Source: Polytrichum commune
Taxonomy: Eukaryota; Streptophyta; Polytrichopsida; Polytrichales; Polytrichaceae
Reading direction: 5' to 3'
NCBI GenBank assembly: GCA_950295325.1
Contig: OX485804.1
Location: 62,466,533 to 62,530,532 of the forward strand
DNA length: 64,000 nucleotides
Shown one piece after another: positions 1-13,140 of the stretch. A program made the position numbers and the translations under genes. The notes under the pieces were generated by a model, which ran no database searches, was not told where the DNA came from, and saw only the letters and a list, made by a program, of their open reading frames with translations. Positions within the stretch are counted from its first letter, which is position 1. Each line of letters begins with the position of its first letter.

Positions 1-3000
1 CCACCCATACTAAACAATAATCAAGTTGGAGATTCATGATCATGTTTAGATCAACTCAACTATTGGGAAGGTCAAAATGCAATGACTATTTTAATTGCAT
101 GATTTTTATGAGTTGATTTGACTCCAAAAAAGTCATCAAAAACCCCAAATCAATTTAGTGGGGCATATGTAAGGCACCCAACCATGTGCATGTCAAAATC
201 TCCTTGTGCATATAAGAGTCGGAACTATAGGGGCTTTGTTTTCACTTAAGTTTCTTCATCCATGACGGATGAGATCACCTAGACTCCACAAAGCCCTACT
301 CGGGGCTTCATTGCATGCAATGTTATTAGTAGGGTGGTCACTAGCGGTACCTAAGAAGTAGTCGAAATTTGGTAGGACGCCCAATGCACCTAGATTGTGA
401 GGATTGAAGAAGATTTTGTAGATTTCTCAACTTTTCAAGGTCAATGCAACTCGATATGGCCATCTAGGTCTTGTTCACAACATGTAGTAGGATGGGCCAA
501 TCGCAAGGAAACAAGCTTAAACAACTTAATTGATCATAGCATTACAACGAGGGTTGCTGATGCACCTTTACTTAATTTTGGGAATTTTTATTTTATTTTA
601 TTTTTTTGTGTGTGGGGGGGGGGGATAAGAAAAGGCCAATTGCCACCATTTCAACTCCACACAGGTCAACCGCCATCATTCTTCACCATTGACATCTACA
701 GTACATATGTTGATTGTGAGGAATATTTGTCAAGGCCCCGAATAATGGGGTGGATCATTCAAAAAGGATTCCCGGTCCTACAATTTCATCCACATCCCCT
801 AAGTAACGTGGCTTTTGAATATTTGCATAATATAAAACACTTGACACAAAAGTAAAATTGATAAAATGCCATAGTTTGCAATATCATCATGGGTTTGCTT
901 CTTGTAAATTAAGGGGTTGATATAACTGAATAGGTAGCATATAAGTTTGGATATGATGATAATTTGATAGAACATGCTAAATGAAATGTGACACTTAATC
1001 CCTACTGTTCCATGTGGACATTGTAATTCTTATGAACATTTTAAATGGGTGAATGGGGATGCAAACAAAATCACATTTGTTTTGTTTGTGTGACAATAGA
1101 TGGCGTATGTATCTATTGGCGATAAAAAGAAATTAGAATATACATATATAAGATATTTTCAAATGAAGAATATGTTGAGACCATTGTGCCATTAGTGAAC
1201 GTTTTCACCGGTTCAATGCAGCAGAATCACAACATCTTTGATATAAAGAGGTTCTCGTGTCTAACGTCGCTTCACATGAAAAATAAAATTACAAATAAAA
1301 TTGTATAGAAAATATTTATGCAATTTGCACATGACTTTGCCCATGTAATGTCCATCAATTGATTCAACTGTATTTAAATTTTGAGTTGATTGAAACTTGA
1401 CACAAAACAAACAACCTTTTATGATTATGTACAACATACAAACTATGTTCCCCTACACATCTTAAATTGGTATCCCTTTCCACTCAAACTCACATTTAGT
1501 TCTGTATCATTCTCAAACAAACATAATCGATCTCATGTTTTCATAAACGAACATGTGCTCATAACACCCAAACAATTTCAATACGAAGTTATTGTCATCT
1601 TGAACTAGGAGACATTTGTTCAAATCTAAATCAAACAATTAACGAAATTGTTTTTGAAAACACCAACCGTAAGGATGGGATGTTTAGACACATATCAACA
1701 AGTTTACTTCACAAAATTGTTTGCTTTCCAACCTTACAAACTTTGAGTTTATATCACACGCACAAAAAACTTGGACTTTTAGGGATTAAGCGTGATACAT
1801 ATGACATCGTGACACTTTGTCAATTAAGAGAGAAAATCGCCACATCACGGACCTTCAAGGATTGATTGTAATATGGAGCTCTGCAATATGTATGTAAAAT
1901 ATTTCAGTAAATGTACGTAGAATGAAGCTTGCATAATGGAGCCCTACTTCCTTGTTGTGCCATGGTGACCATATCATTAAACATTTATCCGAATATGCGG
2001 TGCTTCACTCTTTATTGTGGCATGTGGACCATCTTTGTAAGCCTCTCCGGGCTTCGAACACGGGAACTTCTTATAAAACACAAATGACCCCCCCCCCAAC
2101 AACAATTACAATATTTATTCTTAAAGGATGTGGGGTCTCAATATACGTTCATATGCACAATTTATACATGTTTCACCAAGTTTCAAAACCATTTTCATAC
2201 ATTTATATGTTTGTCATCTTATTATATACATTGTCTTGTGTCAAGGAAATAATAAACTTATACTCATATTAGACATTGATAATCAAAATATAACAAGTGT
2301 GTTTGCATCCAAGGGCATCCATGTTGCATAATTGAGTTTGAAGCTTTAATAACATCAAAGAGTTTAATTTGTTCAAATAGTGCACTTGAAAAGTAAGTTG
2401 ATTTTAGATAGGGTGGAGGATCTTGACACGATAAGCTAAAAGTGAAAGTATGTAGCTCAAACACACTAATTTGTTACTTGGAGAGGCCCAATCTAGCCTC
2501 TTAGATGCTCATGGGTTAAGCATTAGTATCATGTGACCGCACTTGTTCACCAATACATTACATTACCAACCCTACACCATCTCCCTCTCCCTCCCCGTAC
2601 CCCCTTACCTGAAACTATGCTCTCTTGGCTACCCGCTTAAGGTCATTATGTGTAGAGTCCACGAACAAAAAGTGGCAATAGCTCAATGGCAATGAGACTC
2701 TTCATTCATGTTTGCTTGCGCACGAAACCAACGAATCCATTTCAGTTATTTTGCAAACTCCCTCAAAGAAGGACGGAATCGTGGGTGTGATTCTTCTTTG
2801 TGAAAACTTTCTATAAAGAGCTCCTTAGCTTGTCGTGTATTGGAGCCTATTTTGAAAGTTGGCTGAAACTTTTGGGACCTCCACTTTCCACCTCTCAACC
2901 TTTGTGAGAATTGTAGGATCTAAAATAAGTTATGCGCATGGGACCCGCTGTCCTAAATCCTAGATCGGTTCATGCAAAGACTAGCTTGGCTCATACCATC

Positions 3001-4740
3001 CTAGTAGGATAGGCTAGAAAGCTGGTCCTTACGAGCCCGACACCACTCTTTGTGTATGGTAATTCAAGCATGGAAAACTTGAGCGACTTTGTGTTAATTA
3101 TCATAGAATTAGGGTTTGGGACTAAACCCATGGTTTCATATGCTTTCCTTCACAAGTAACTCTAGTATATTCTATTACCGTGGCATGTTTGGCACAATCA
3201 ACTTGTTGTGGACATTCAAGAGTTGTTTTTATTGCTTGTCATTTTAAAGCTTAGTGTTATGTTATAAATTTCTTAGCTCAAGTGAACCCATCTACTTCGG
3301 GTACTCGAATTAAACAACCACCTATATTTAAGTGGTGTGTGGTTAGATGTAAATGAAGGAATGAACACTAAAAATACATGTGAAAAAAAACACGTTTGGA
3401 TTACATGCTCAACTTTTGGTACCCGTTCCAAGTTCAATGGTTGACATAATTGTAGGGGCCTATACGACCATTTAATGAGATAGCCTCCTCTCAAACTCCT
3501 TCATTCCCCTTTCACTTTGATAACGAATAAGGTATTTGTATGAGCTCATACAAAAACACAAGGAACATGGCTATGGACACAACTCGGAATTGCGAATCAT
3601 CCAACCCTAATTTTGTGTTTCATATGCTGCAAGGAATGGGTGGCAAGCTAAATAAGTTATAGAAGATTTCATATTTATGCTTAAATCGATTCTTAATAGT
3701 GTGATGTTTCACTACATAGAGGAATTTGTCGCTTTGAATCATACTTATCATGGTCTTTACCCACCCAACATAAAAACTTGACCTACTATAAAGACAACAA
3801 TACTACTAAACATACGGGAAGGCTCCCCTTCTAAGCGGGGAAGGCCTACCTAGCTACCTTACCTCACTAGCAAGAATATTGGCTTGGATTCTTGGGCATA
3901 CACGACTTGGCATTGGCAGCGACCTGCCGTCTATGTGTGCCCTAGTGGGCCTTAACATTTTGACACCATACCAATATTTCAAGCATGGCGAGCCTACCGG
4001 TTCAATGTGGTAGAGCGGACAATATCCAAGCTGATTATTATTCATTTTGTAAGGGAGCCCCATACTAAAAGAAACATTATGCCCTAATAAGACCTGGCCT
4101 AAGGATACAAGAGCCTATTGTTGAGTAACATTGAAGAATGGACAACGGGTAATTGATCACTGTGGGTGCAGTAGACTAGGAGTAGAACGATTCTTGTGTG
4201 GACTCAAAATGACTAGTTGTAAAAAAAAGATTGGTCTGAAAAACATGCAGTGATTGGCCGGATAGGTCATGTGTTCACACCACTTGGGATCACATTCGAG
4301 TGCCGTTGAGTTAACCGTTTTGTAGGCCTTTGTATGCAGAGTACAATATTGGATGCTTAAATCAATGAGGGGAGACTCTATCATACAAGTAGGGTGTTTG
4401 ACAAACTTGCCTCTTTGGGAAAATGCAACCAATTAATTACAAGGAACAAAACTACAACACGACTCGCATTCCTCATGATCTCCTCTACTCCATCTCTAGA
4501 AAGCATTGCACCATTTTGGGGTTGAATCAACTTATTCTCACCGTTATCCACCTTTCTCCACCTGGATGTTACAAACATGTGACCGATTCATCTCATCTCA
4601 AAGAACCTCGACTCCACTAATTCGGAAGCTAATTTAGACATCGAACCAACTTCAAAAAGTAACTTATTCTCACACTACACTACATACATACTATGTGAAG
4701 GAAGGCTTGGTTTTGTGTTTTATTGTTGTTGTGGCGTTGG
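1..4740. other. Intergenic, no gene recognised
   Basis: I see no coding exon chain here. Open frames are short, in low-complexity sequence, and lack recognisable domains. The stretch is AT-rich and CpG-poor. It holds homopolymer tracts (a G run near 615-624 and a C run near 2087-2095) and one copy of a dispersed repeat (3310-3560). It looks like decayed transposon-derived DNA, but no element boundaries could be found. Confidence 0.6.
3310..3560 (+). repeat. Dispersed repeat family A, copy 1
   Basis: This segment shares an ordered set of phrases with three other places in the window (11075-11370, 28795-29090, 38665-38965). They begin at CACCTATATTTAAGTGG, continue with ACATAATTG...GGACCTA, and end with an AATAAG.TATT.GTATGAGCTC stretch. 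The copies are strongly diverged. No TIR or target duplication was found, so the class is unknown. Confidence 0.6.
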
Positions 4741-4744
4741 GTCA

Positions 4745-5045
4745 GATGAATGAGAGAGAGAGATAGGGTATATATGCATGCTCAATGGCATGGTATTGGT
4801 ATGCGAATGAGAGAGAAAGATGGGTATATATGCATGCTCAATGGCATGGTATTGGCATGCGAATGAGAGAGAGAGGGCTATATATGCATGTTCAATGGCA
4901 TGGTATTGGTATACGAATGAGAGAGAGAGAGATGGGTATATTGGCATGCTCAATGGCATGGTATTGGTATGAGAGAGAGAGAGAGAGAGATATGCATGGT
5001 ATACATGTGTGGGTGCATGCTCGCTCGATGGCATGGGTATGTGAC
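4745..5045 (+). repeat. Five-unit ~56-bp tandem repeat with GA tracts
   Basis: Units start near 4747, 4807, 4863, 4917 and 4973. Each has a GA dinucleotide run, a TATATATGCATGCTC block and a CAATGGCATGGTATTGG block. Unit length varies from about 54 to 60 bp, mainly because the GA run varies. The fifth unit is diverged. Long open frames on both strands here result from the repeat lacking stop codons and are not genes. Confidence 0.85.
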
Positions 5046-5780
5046 AGTTGCGTGTGGTGACGAAAGCGGGGTTTGGGGTTTGGGGTTGGTGCCCTTTGGC
5101 AAGTGTATGAGCAGGAGGCACATACACCACCTTTTTGTGTGCAATTATCAGGGGGAGCAAATACCCAAGTTAGTGGCCCCGTGAGGAACAAAATCTCCAA
5201 AGTGGACAGATCTATCGGAATCTTAGATTCTGTAACACTACAAAGATTTGGCGGTAATAAGAAAACAGTTTCCTCTGGAATTAGGCCTGGGGGGGGATTC
5301 TGTCCAGCCTCGCCTCCGAACCGATTCCGCCTGCTGCTCATTTTTGAAGAGCGCTCTTTATTTTTGGCTTCTTGCCCCGAGCTTGCGTTCGTCGGGCTTG
5401 TCCTTTTGTGCTTGTCGTATTGCCAGGTTCCCCGCAACCAGTTTGTCCTCTTGCCCAGTGAACAGTGCCTGGGGCGGGATATTAGGGGAAGAAGATCAGC
5501 CTTGGTGCCCACAGCAGGGATGCTTGCTGCCGCTCCTGCTGCCTGCCTCCTGCTGTGAACTGTTCTGTCGATGATGCTGCATCATCATCATATTGGTGGC
5601 TGCACCGGCACCGGGAGGATCACCTACTTACAAGGATATACTTGGCTTAGATTTTGCCTCATCACGATACCTCTGCACGTGTTGTGTGCACTTCCCTATT
5701 CATCCCGCAACTCAGTTTGCTCATGCTCCTATGTTCGTATGCTCTTAAAGTTAAGTTAAGGTTGTAGGCGCGCCTTCCCG
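5046..5780 (+). promoter_or_regulatory. GC- and CpG-richer region upstream of the response regulator, possible promoter or distal leader
   Basis: Base composition shifts from AT-rich, CpG-poor flanks to GC-richer, CpG-containing sequence. In this window such sequence otherwise appears only at gene 5' ends. Frames are open for up to about 160 codons on both strands, but none shows a recognisable domain. It lies 2.3-3 kb upstream of the response regulator start. A promoter or first untranslated exon of that gene is the simplest reading, but no TSS can be proven. Confidence 0.35.
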
Positions 5781-6600
5781 GACATCCGCTCATGCTGATG
5801 CGCATGCAATCTCCTCTCTCTCCCTTCTCCTTCTCCTCCTCCTCCTCCTTCCATTTTCAGTCTTCCAGCCTCGCGGGTCTGGGAATAACGGGCAAGGGCA
5901 TTTATATGTGTGTGATTTCCGTGTTCAATCGACACCAAATGCATCGGTGTTCTGTATAGTATTCTTCTGCGAGCACTTCATTCTCGCTGTTCCATCCTGC
6001 TTTGATGATGCTAGCCGCGTTTTCTCTCCGCTGATGATGCAATCTTCTTCTTCTTCTTCTTCTCCTCCTCCTCCGGCCTCGTCTGGGAATAACGAAAAGG
6101 GCATTATAAGCGTGTGTTTTCGCGTTCCATCAAGACAATTGCATCGGTGTTGTGTGTGCGCATAGTATTCTTCTGCGAGTACTTTATACTGGCTGCCTAG
6201 CGGATGTGCACTCCCGTTTTCATCCCGCTTTTGATGGTGTTAGTCGCGCCTTCTCTCAGTTGATGATGGAATCTTCTTCTCCTCCTCCTTTTTCCTCCAT
6301 TTAGCATGTCCTTCAGCCTCCTCTGGGACAAACGGCAAGGGCGTTATGTATGTCTGATATCGCGTTTCATCAAGACAAGTGCATCGGTGTTGTATAGAGT
6401 ATTCTTCTGCGAGTACTTCATACTGGCTGCCTAGCTGATGTGCACTCCCCCGTGCTGTGTGCCCTCCTCTCCTCCAGCCCTCGTCTGGAAGTAACGGCAA
6501 GGGCATTATATGTGCGCGTTTTCGCGTTCCATCAAGACAAATGCATCGGTGTTCGTGTGTTTAGTATTCTCGTGTGAGTACTTTATACTGGCTGACTTGA
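5780..6600 (+). repeat. Imperfect 160-240-bp tandem repeat, four units, upstream of the response regulator
   Basis: A composite unit recurs in order: a pyrimidine run (CTTCTTCTCCTCC), a GCCTCGTCTGGGAATAACG-like block, AAGGGCATTATA, CGCGTTCCATCAAGACAA, GCATCGGTGTT, TAGTATTCTTCTGCGAG and TACTTTATACTGGCTGCC. The GCATCGGTGTT anchor lies at 5941, 6141, 6381 and 6543. Spacing is uneven (200, 240 and 162 bp), so units have gained and lost segments. Position and CpG content fit a promoter or leader repeat of the downstream gene. Confidence 0.85.
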
Positions 6601-8104
6601 CGACGGTCGATTCAGGACACATTGCGGTGTGATCAATTTCGACTTAAGGATCGATATTGCAAGTATTTAGCTGTGCACTAGTGGACTCGACTGCAGTTTG
6701 CTGTCCTGACGACGGGGGAAGAACTTGCATTCAAACCTCTGGACGCACGCAAGCCATCAGAGTCACAGTCTATTTGCCTTAACCTTACCCAAGGTTTTCA
6801 CCGAAGAGGACTATTTCTTTTGGAGGATATTCTTGAGAGCAAGAGCAGCTGCTGTTTCCTACACCACAAATTGACGCACAGGAGAATCGAAGCGGACTTC
6901 CTCCTCGTTCCCGTGCAGCAGTGGGGCAGATGTTATGGGTGATGAATATCGTTGGATCATTGTGACATGGTTTCAAGAGGCTCAGTAGTTCAAGGTACGC
7001 CGCTGGAACTCGCATCCTTGTATTTCTCATTGAGTGTTTCTGGTTGCGTTGGCTTCCACTTTTCAATAGTTTAGGAGATGGAACAAGTGACTTCTAGAGG
7101 GGATTGACTTGTGACTCGTTCGTTCTTTCTTCGCAAGCAAATACAAGCAGAACAAAGAATGAGCTTCACAATTGTTCGGTCAAAGCGAATAGTATGAGGT
7201 CGGTGTGTGTATATGGAATCAGGTGTTTTGACAATGTCGCAAAGCGATCGAGCGCAGCACTCCATGCGCTCAGGAACTATAGTCAGTCGAATGTCCTGTG
7301 TTGTGCACCAAATCTCTTTTACAGATATTTCGTGCACTCGTAGTCTGCTTAGTAGCATTCCTGTATTTGAACGCAGGAGTACTAGTATAGGCGTCCTTAC
7401 CTTTAACTGCGGTCCACGAACCTAGGAGGACCATAATGTCTTGCAAATGCTGTTCCTCACACTGTTTGTGTGCAACTATTTTGGTCTAAGATTATGTGCG
7501 ACTATTTCCAGCAAGTGCGTGTCGGAGACATTCTCACGTTTCAGTAGCACTACAGAGTGTACAACCTTGAGGCAGGTAACGAGTTCATCTAGGATTTTGA
7601 AATTGTTATCCTGCTGAAGGCTACAGAGCGCCCTATTACGAGAAAAATACGATCCAGTTTCTCTTACCTTGGCAGAAATACTCTGTTTATTCCTTCTGTA
7701 AAACACGTAGCGCTCCGCTAAACTTGTTTATGTTTACGAAGCTTTAAAGTCGGCGGCTGCAGCTTTCAAAATGACCCTTTGTCCAAACCTTTCTCTCGCA
7801 AGAAATGCCCTATATTGCGCTCGCCTTCATCTCTTATCGTATGTCCTGGCTTCCACAATGATTTCTTCACCCGTGATTGTCAGTACATTTACGTGACCTG
7901 TGTTCTATTAGGAGAGACCAATATTGGAAGGTAGCTGTAGCTTTATTACTTGTAACTTGTGGTAGTCGATGTTGAGGTTGATGCGCTTGTGATCAATTTT
8001 CTGTAGCATGTGATATGGAAATGCATGTGTGTTTTGAGTAATCCTTTAATGTTGATCACCAGATCGTTACATCACCTAGTTCAACACCAAGTATTTCAGC
8101 GGCC
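6601..8104 (+). promoter_or_regulatory. Probable 5' leader of the response regulator, with a leader intron
   Basis: No protein-coding exon is recognised. A splice acceptor-like pyrimidine-CAG ends at 8099, five bases before the ATG at 8105, so an intron in the 5' UTR is likely. A fitting donor (AAG/GTACGC) lies at 6994/6995, giving an intron of about 1.1 kb, but other donors are possible. The ATG context is GGCCATGG, which is favourable for initiation. The intron is inferred, not proven. Confidence 0.4.
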
Positions 8105-10130
8105 ATGGTGCAAAAGGTTTCCCAAATAGAGGTGAACCTTGATGAGGGTGGTGTCCTTCACTCTCCATTCCATGATGCCAAAACTTGGAAGTTGTTGAAT
8201 CCATCTGGACCTACAAAGTTTTCAAATATGTGTAAAGATGTCTCTTGGAAGAAGCGAGAGTGCAAGCCCGAGGTGGCAGAGGCTGCACCTTCGATCAGTG
8301 GCTGCCAAGATACAGTGAAATGGAAAGCAAGGGTAGAGAAACGACCTGAAGCTACCAGTCTTCATTCAACTCTTCTCGAAAATGTTCGCCCCGAGCCAGT
8401 CTTGACAGAACTTCTCCGATCAGAAGCTGCAGCGGATATGGTCCCAACTGACGGCTCAGAATATCACGTTTTGGCAGTGGATGATAGCATTATTGACCAG
8501 AAAGTAATCGAAAGGCTTTTGAAGACCTCATGCTACAAAGGTTAGTCTAGCACATTCATGTTGCTCCTTGTCATTTACAGTTATAGGGTTCCAAGTTTTG
8601 TATGCATACTTTCCGAAGCATAGTAGAGGCGGAGATCAGGTGTGACATCTCTGTGGGCCTGGATTATTTACTTTTGTTATCAATGCATGCAGTCACTATT
8701 GTGGACAGCGCTTTGAGGGCCTTAGAGGTCTTGGGTCTTTCTGAAAGCTGCCCGACTTCTTTGAAGGCAAATGTGAGTTTGAGTTCTCTTGTGTTGAAAT
8801 CCTTGCAAATGCAATTGTTATATCAGGATTTTAAAATATGGACATAATATTCTTGTGATCAATCATTACACAATAGATTCTTCCTTATGTGTCGTGCTGA
8901 AACGAAACAAGTACTTCCGCCTATCAGCTTCTGACCACTTCTTGTGTTTTATTTGTGCAGAGTATAGAAGTCAATCTAATAATTACAGACTATTGCATGC
9001 CCGAGATGACTGGCTATGACCTCCTGAAGAGAGTGAAGGTACAACCCCTTTTGGTACAAATTCTATGTTGTGATCCTTATGATTCGACCTAATGTACGTT
9101 TTAGGCACACTGGTCTCATCGTGAAAAGGAATATCCTGTCACAATTTATCTGGTGCAACGATCTATGCAACAATATGCAGTACCTGGATCTATAAAAAAA
9201 GCAAAAAGAAAATATAGGTGTGTGCTAAAACCACTGTCACAATGTGACCTATAGCAACAAAGAAAATAGTATCAATCCACAGACTTTATGAAATTTGTGC
9301 AGAAATTTGTAAATATCATCTTGTTCTAGGGTTAGGTCACTTCTTAGTACCACATTCATCTCGTCATAAATTGTATTTCCCATCTCGAGTGCCAGTCTTA
9401 GGATTTTGCATAGGCCTTTATCATGGATGTCCACATTATTTAGTTTTTGTTATGTTCAACCCTAGCAGTTTTCCTAGTAGTTTTGTGTGGAGTCATATGC
9501 TTCTCGAATTTTTTTGGTCAAATGTATTCTTCATTTGTTGAAGTTTCAATTAGAACTAACGAGTGGAATGTTATTAATTCTGCAGGCACAATCATCTGCA
9601 TTGAAGGAGATTCCTGTTGTCGTGATGTCATCAGAGAATGATAGCAGCCGGATTGAAAGGTTTGTTACATCCTTATGTGCACATAAAGGCGTCACTGAGT
9701 GCTTGTTGTATTGAATACAAGTCATGCATAGCTTGATGTAGCACATCATTTCTCCATGTCATGTTGAAGACCAGTTTGAGAACAAGTATGTGCTTTTTCT
9801 GAATTCTAGTATTGCATCACTGTATAACCTTGGTACATAACAGCAAGGACGGCTGCCTAACTCAATTTCTATTCTTCGTGTTTCTGTCAAACTGACTTGA
9901 AATGGCTTGTGTGTTTGGACAGATGTCTAGCTGAGGGTGCCGAAGACTTTATCATCAAGCCAGTGCAGATGGCGCATGTTAAACAACTGCGGGGTCATAT
10001 AAGGCCATTAAGCAGATCTGGTGAAAGTTCTTCCATATGTGCAAAGAGAAAAGTTGGGTCAGCATATGCTCTTCAAGTAACAACAAGTCCTGAAAGACGG
10101 CCACGATTTAGTGGAGTGGTTGTTGCTTAA
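8105..10130 (+). CDS. Type-A (cytokinin-type) two-component response regulator
   Basis: Five exons splice in phase: 8105-8540, 8693-8772, 8961-9038, 9586-9659 and 9923-10130, giving 291 aa; all introns are GT-AG. The receiver domain spans about residues 119-245. It has the acidic pair D126-D127 (LAVDDS), the phospho-acceptor D182 in [15 protein letters not shown]213 in VVMSSEN, and the conserved lysine K235 in FIIKPV. There is no Myb-like B-motif after it, which makes it type-A rather than type-B. Family role: it accepts phosphate from histidine phosphotransfer proteins and dampens cytokinin signalling. Residues 1-118 form an unusually long N-terminal extension with no domain I recognise; most seed-plant type-A proteins start a few residues before the receiver. 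The C-terminal tail is about 45 aa and basic. The start is the first ATG after a splice acceptor. No defects are seen. Confidence 0.95.
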
Positions 10131-13100
10131 AGCATATTTTTTCAATGTTCTCCCTTCATCACTAGTATTGCACTCCAGATTATAAGTAGGGAGGTTTGCT
10201 TTGTTCTCGCCTAGAACCCAATGTGTGTAGCCTACATGGAGACAACTCCAGGCTACTCCATACAAGCTTGGACAAATGCTTGTTCAACCTTTCCAGTACA
10301 TAACTTGTGAATACGTTAATTATGAATCTGCAGATTAGAACATGATCCAGGGAGAAAGATTCATGTGCAAACATTGAAATCATGCATTGGAGAGTTTATA
10401 GGGCAGCCCAACCTTTTCCAAGGTATTGGGTTGTAGTCCACGACAAGAGTATTAGGTAGAAAAGTTTGGAGACTCTTGAGAGGCATGTGGTTATAGCTAG
10501 CAACTACATGGAGGAACGTAGACCTCCAACTGCCACTGGGAGAATGTGTACAATATGCGATGCAGTAGGGCGTTGCTAATTTTTTTTACCAGGAGTTGCC
10601 ACAATTTACTGGCATCTGGCTGGTTAGCTGTTGAGGACAGTAGAGCTCCAAGACACTACTCTACAACCCACTTTGTGTGGTATTCTCTTCACAGCATTTT
10701 TGCTGCAAAGACTCTACAAGGTCTTCGAGCTGTACCTATGAGCTTTTGTGTTACTTTGGTCACATCTCAATGCAACCAGCACGCACTTCAGAAGGTCAGA
10801 TACTCAGCTCCTTCTCAATCATATGAGTTTCATCTGTGTGGGCAAGAAAAAAGTGTTTATGTTGCCTTCAATGTGCCTTGGATTTTGTTGTTCATTCATT
10901 CTCTTCAATTCTTCATGGTTCTCGTATCAAGATCTGAAACTAACATAATCTGCCACTCTAGTGGTCACGGGCTAGAATTGTGAGGCATTCGACCTAACAA
11001 AAACCCTATACCTGTCGGAAGTTGCTACTCGGTTTGTTTGTTGCGATGCTGAACTAAGGTAGACAACCCCCATTCTGATTACTCTTATTAGAACACCTTT
11101 GTGCTTAAAAGAGATCGGACTGTGCGTTTGAAATATGATAACCATTCTAGGTTCAACAGTCAATGTAAGTTGGAGGGTAGATATATACAGCATATGGCCA
11201 TTTTAGTGAGGACAAAATCCTTTACTGTTTGATAATGAGGAAGATATTCATATGCGCTCTAAAGTTTATAAGAAAAATGGCAATGGCCTTGTTGTGGATT
11301 TGCAAACCAACTTGTACTAATTGCATGTTTTATATCCTAGGAGAAGTGGGCTAGTTGGAAAAAGTGCCCATTCAAGCCCTTTTAGTTTCCACATGGGATT
11401 TCTGGTCTCAGCAAATTTTTGGTTGAATTGAGTAACACACATGCATTCAATTGGGCACCACCTATTATACAATGGAGTGGACAATGAAAGTATATATGAC
11501 TGATTTGAAGAATGATATTTACTAAAGAGTCTAAGCAGAAATTACTCTACGGTATACTCTTTGCATGTTACGAAATTTGCGTTAAAGTAAGTGGGCCCTA
11601 AATATACACATTAGGAGAGTGGAAGATGATCAGCGAATCTGAACCATGGCTATGGCCATTTTGTTCATGAATTTGTGGAGCTCATTTGAATATCTTATTC
11701 ATCTTGAAATCGGTGATTCTCATGCCTTTACTTTTCCTTCTCTTTTAATTTATTGTATTATGTTTTTTTATTACAAAAGCCAAAATGAAGTAGAAATCAA
11801 GAAGATGATTCTCGGGCTCATTAAATGGTTATATAGCTTGTCGAGGGGAGGGCTTTTTCATTGGATACTTACATGTCGTGCGTAGGTCACTATGAAATCA
11901 AACCCCTATATACGGGAACTTTATGGAGAAAAACAAATGATACGTATTAATGGCATGCTAGAAAATGAATTCATGTATTCAAAGTAAGCTAAAGCTTTTC
12001 AAGTGATTGTGATGAATGCCTCCATTGCATATACAAAATATAAATCATGATTTAATAGGTCCTTTTTACATATAAAATTTGCTTTCACTTTCTAATGTGA
12101 AAAGTCAATGCACAAATTTTCATCTATAGCATGTAACTCAACAATTGCACCGAACAAATAAGGCCTAGAGCACAATGACCTAGCCACAATCCGGAGAGCA
12201 AACTTCAAATGAGCCTATGTTGTCCAAGAGCTTCCAATTTGTAAAAACTAACCCCCTAGGATATAACCCCCCCCCCCCCTCCAATGATGTTGACAATTGA
12301 CCTGGAATGGTTAACCTTATACAATTTTGCAGCTTGATTTGGGACTCACATACATATGACAATTTTGGAGTTGTACACTATGGATGTAGATTGTGCTATG
12401 CCTTTTTGGCAGATAGTGATAGCTTGTTGTCTTGCAAGGTTACTCTTCTTTGACACCTATATGATATAACTTGACAAGAGTTTGATGAAGATTTCATATA
12501 ATCCTAGCAATAAGAGAGAATTCACAATCATTATGAATATCCTAAAAATGTTAAGGAATTAACAAATTCTAAGCTTGTACTCCAATCTCCTTTAAACCCT
12601 ACCTTTACTTCAGATTTCTTGATAGTTTTTTTGCATGTACACAATAGAGAAATATAATACCTCTACCTTATGTCTAGTACTACATGTGCTAATGCCTCAA
12701 ATAATTCCCCTTCTTACACTCACGTTAGTTCGTACATACTATGAAGAGTCGACCTCCCAGAGTTGTGTTGTCAATAATGAACAAGACAATTCCAAAATTG
12801 TGGAAACTTTGATGTAACCTTTGCAAATAGTGTAGACTGCAAATTTGACAAATGCATTTAGTATAAGGTATGTATACCCAAAAATCAACACCCTTGCCTA
12901 AATCAACGCCTAGAAATCTTGAATAATAAGTACATGTTGATTATGATGCACATGGTGTGAACATCTACCATAAGTGTTTTGTTTCAGGTCGCCGACCAAT
13001 GAAATTTTAAACCATTATAACTTTTGCACATGGTATCCAAACTGTCCACTCTTGAGTGCATTGAAATCCTTTTGATCTTGCAAAAATGAAAATATGAAAA

Positions 13101-13140
13101 TTGGGACCTTCCAATAATTATAGGTCAATGCCTATTCAGT
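10131..13140. other. Intergenic, no gene recognised
   Basis: This covers the 3' flank of the response regulator and AT-rich DNA. No exon chain or protein domain is visible. It includes dispersed repeat A copy 2 and a run of 13 C residues (12267-12279). Confidence 0.6.
11075..11370 (+). repeat. Dispersed repeat family A, copy 2
   Basis: It shares the GATAATGAGGAAGATATTCATATG motif region and the closing phrase CTTGTACTAATTG...TATCCTAGGAGAAGT with the copies at 28795 and 38665. It is diverged, with no clear termini. Confidence 0.55.

Noticed and set aside
4720-5160. 146-codon - strand frame and overlapping + frames rich in SLSLS and RERER
   Set aside because: They translate the GA-rich tandem repeat; the absence of stops comes from the repeat itself and there is no domain.
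5073-5574. Two overlapping + frames (161 and 108 codons) and a 206-codon - frame
   Set aside because: Several frames are open at once because the region is GC-rich; no domain or splice-consistent exon chain. Kept only as a possible promoter or leader.
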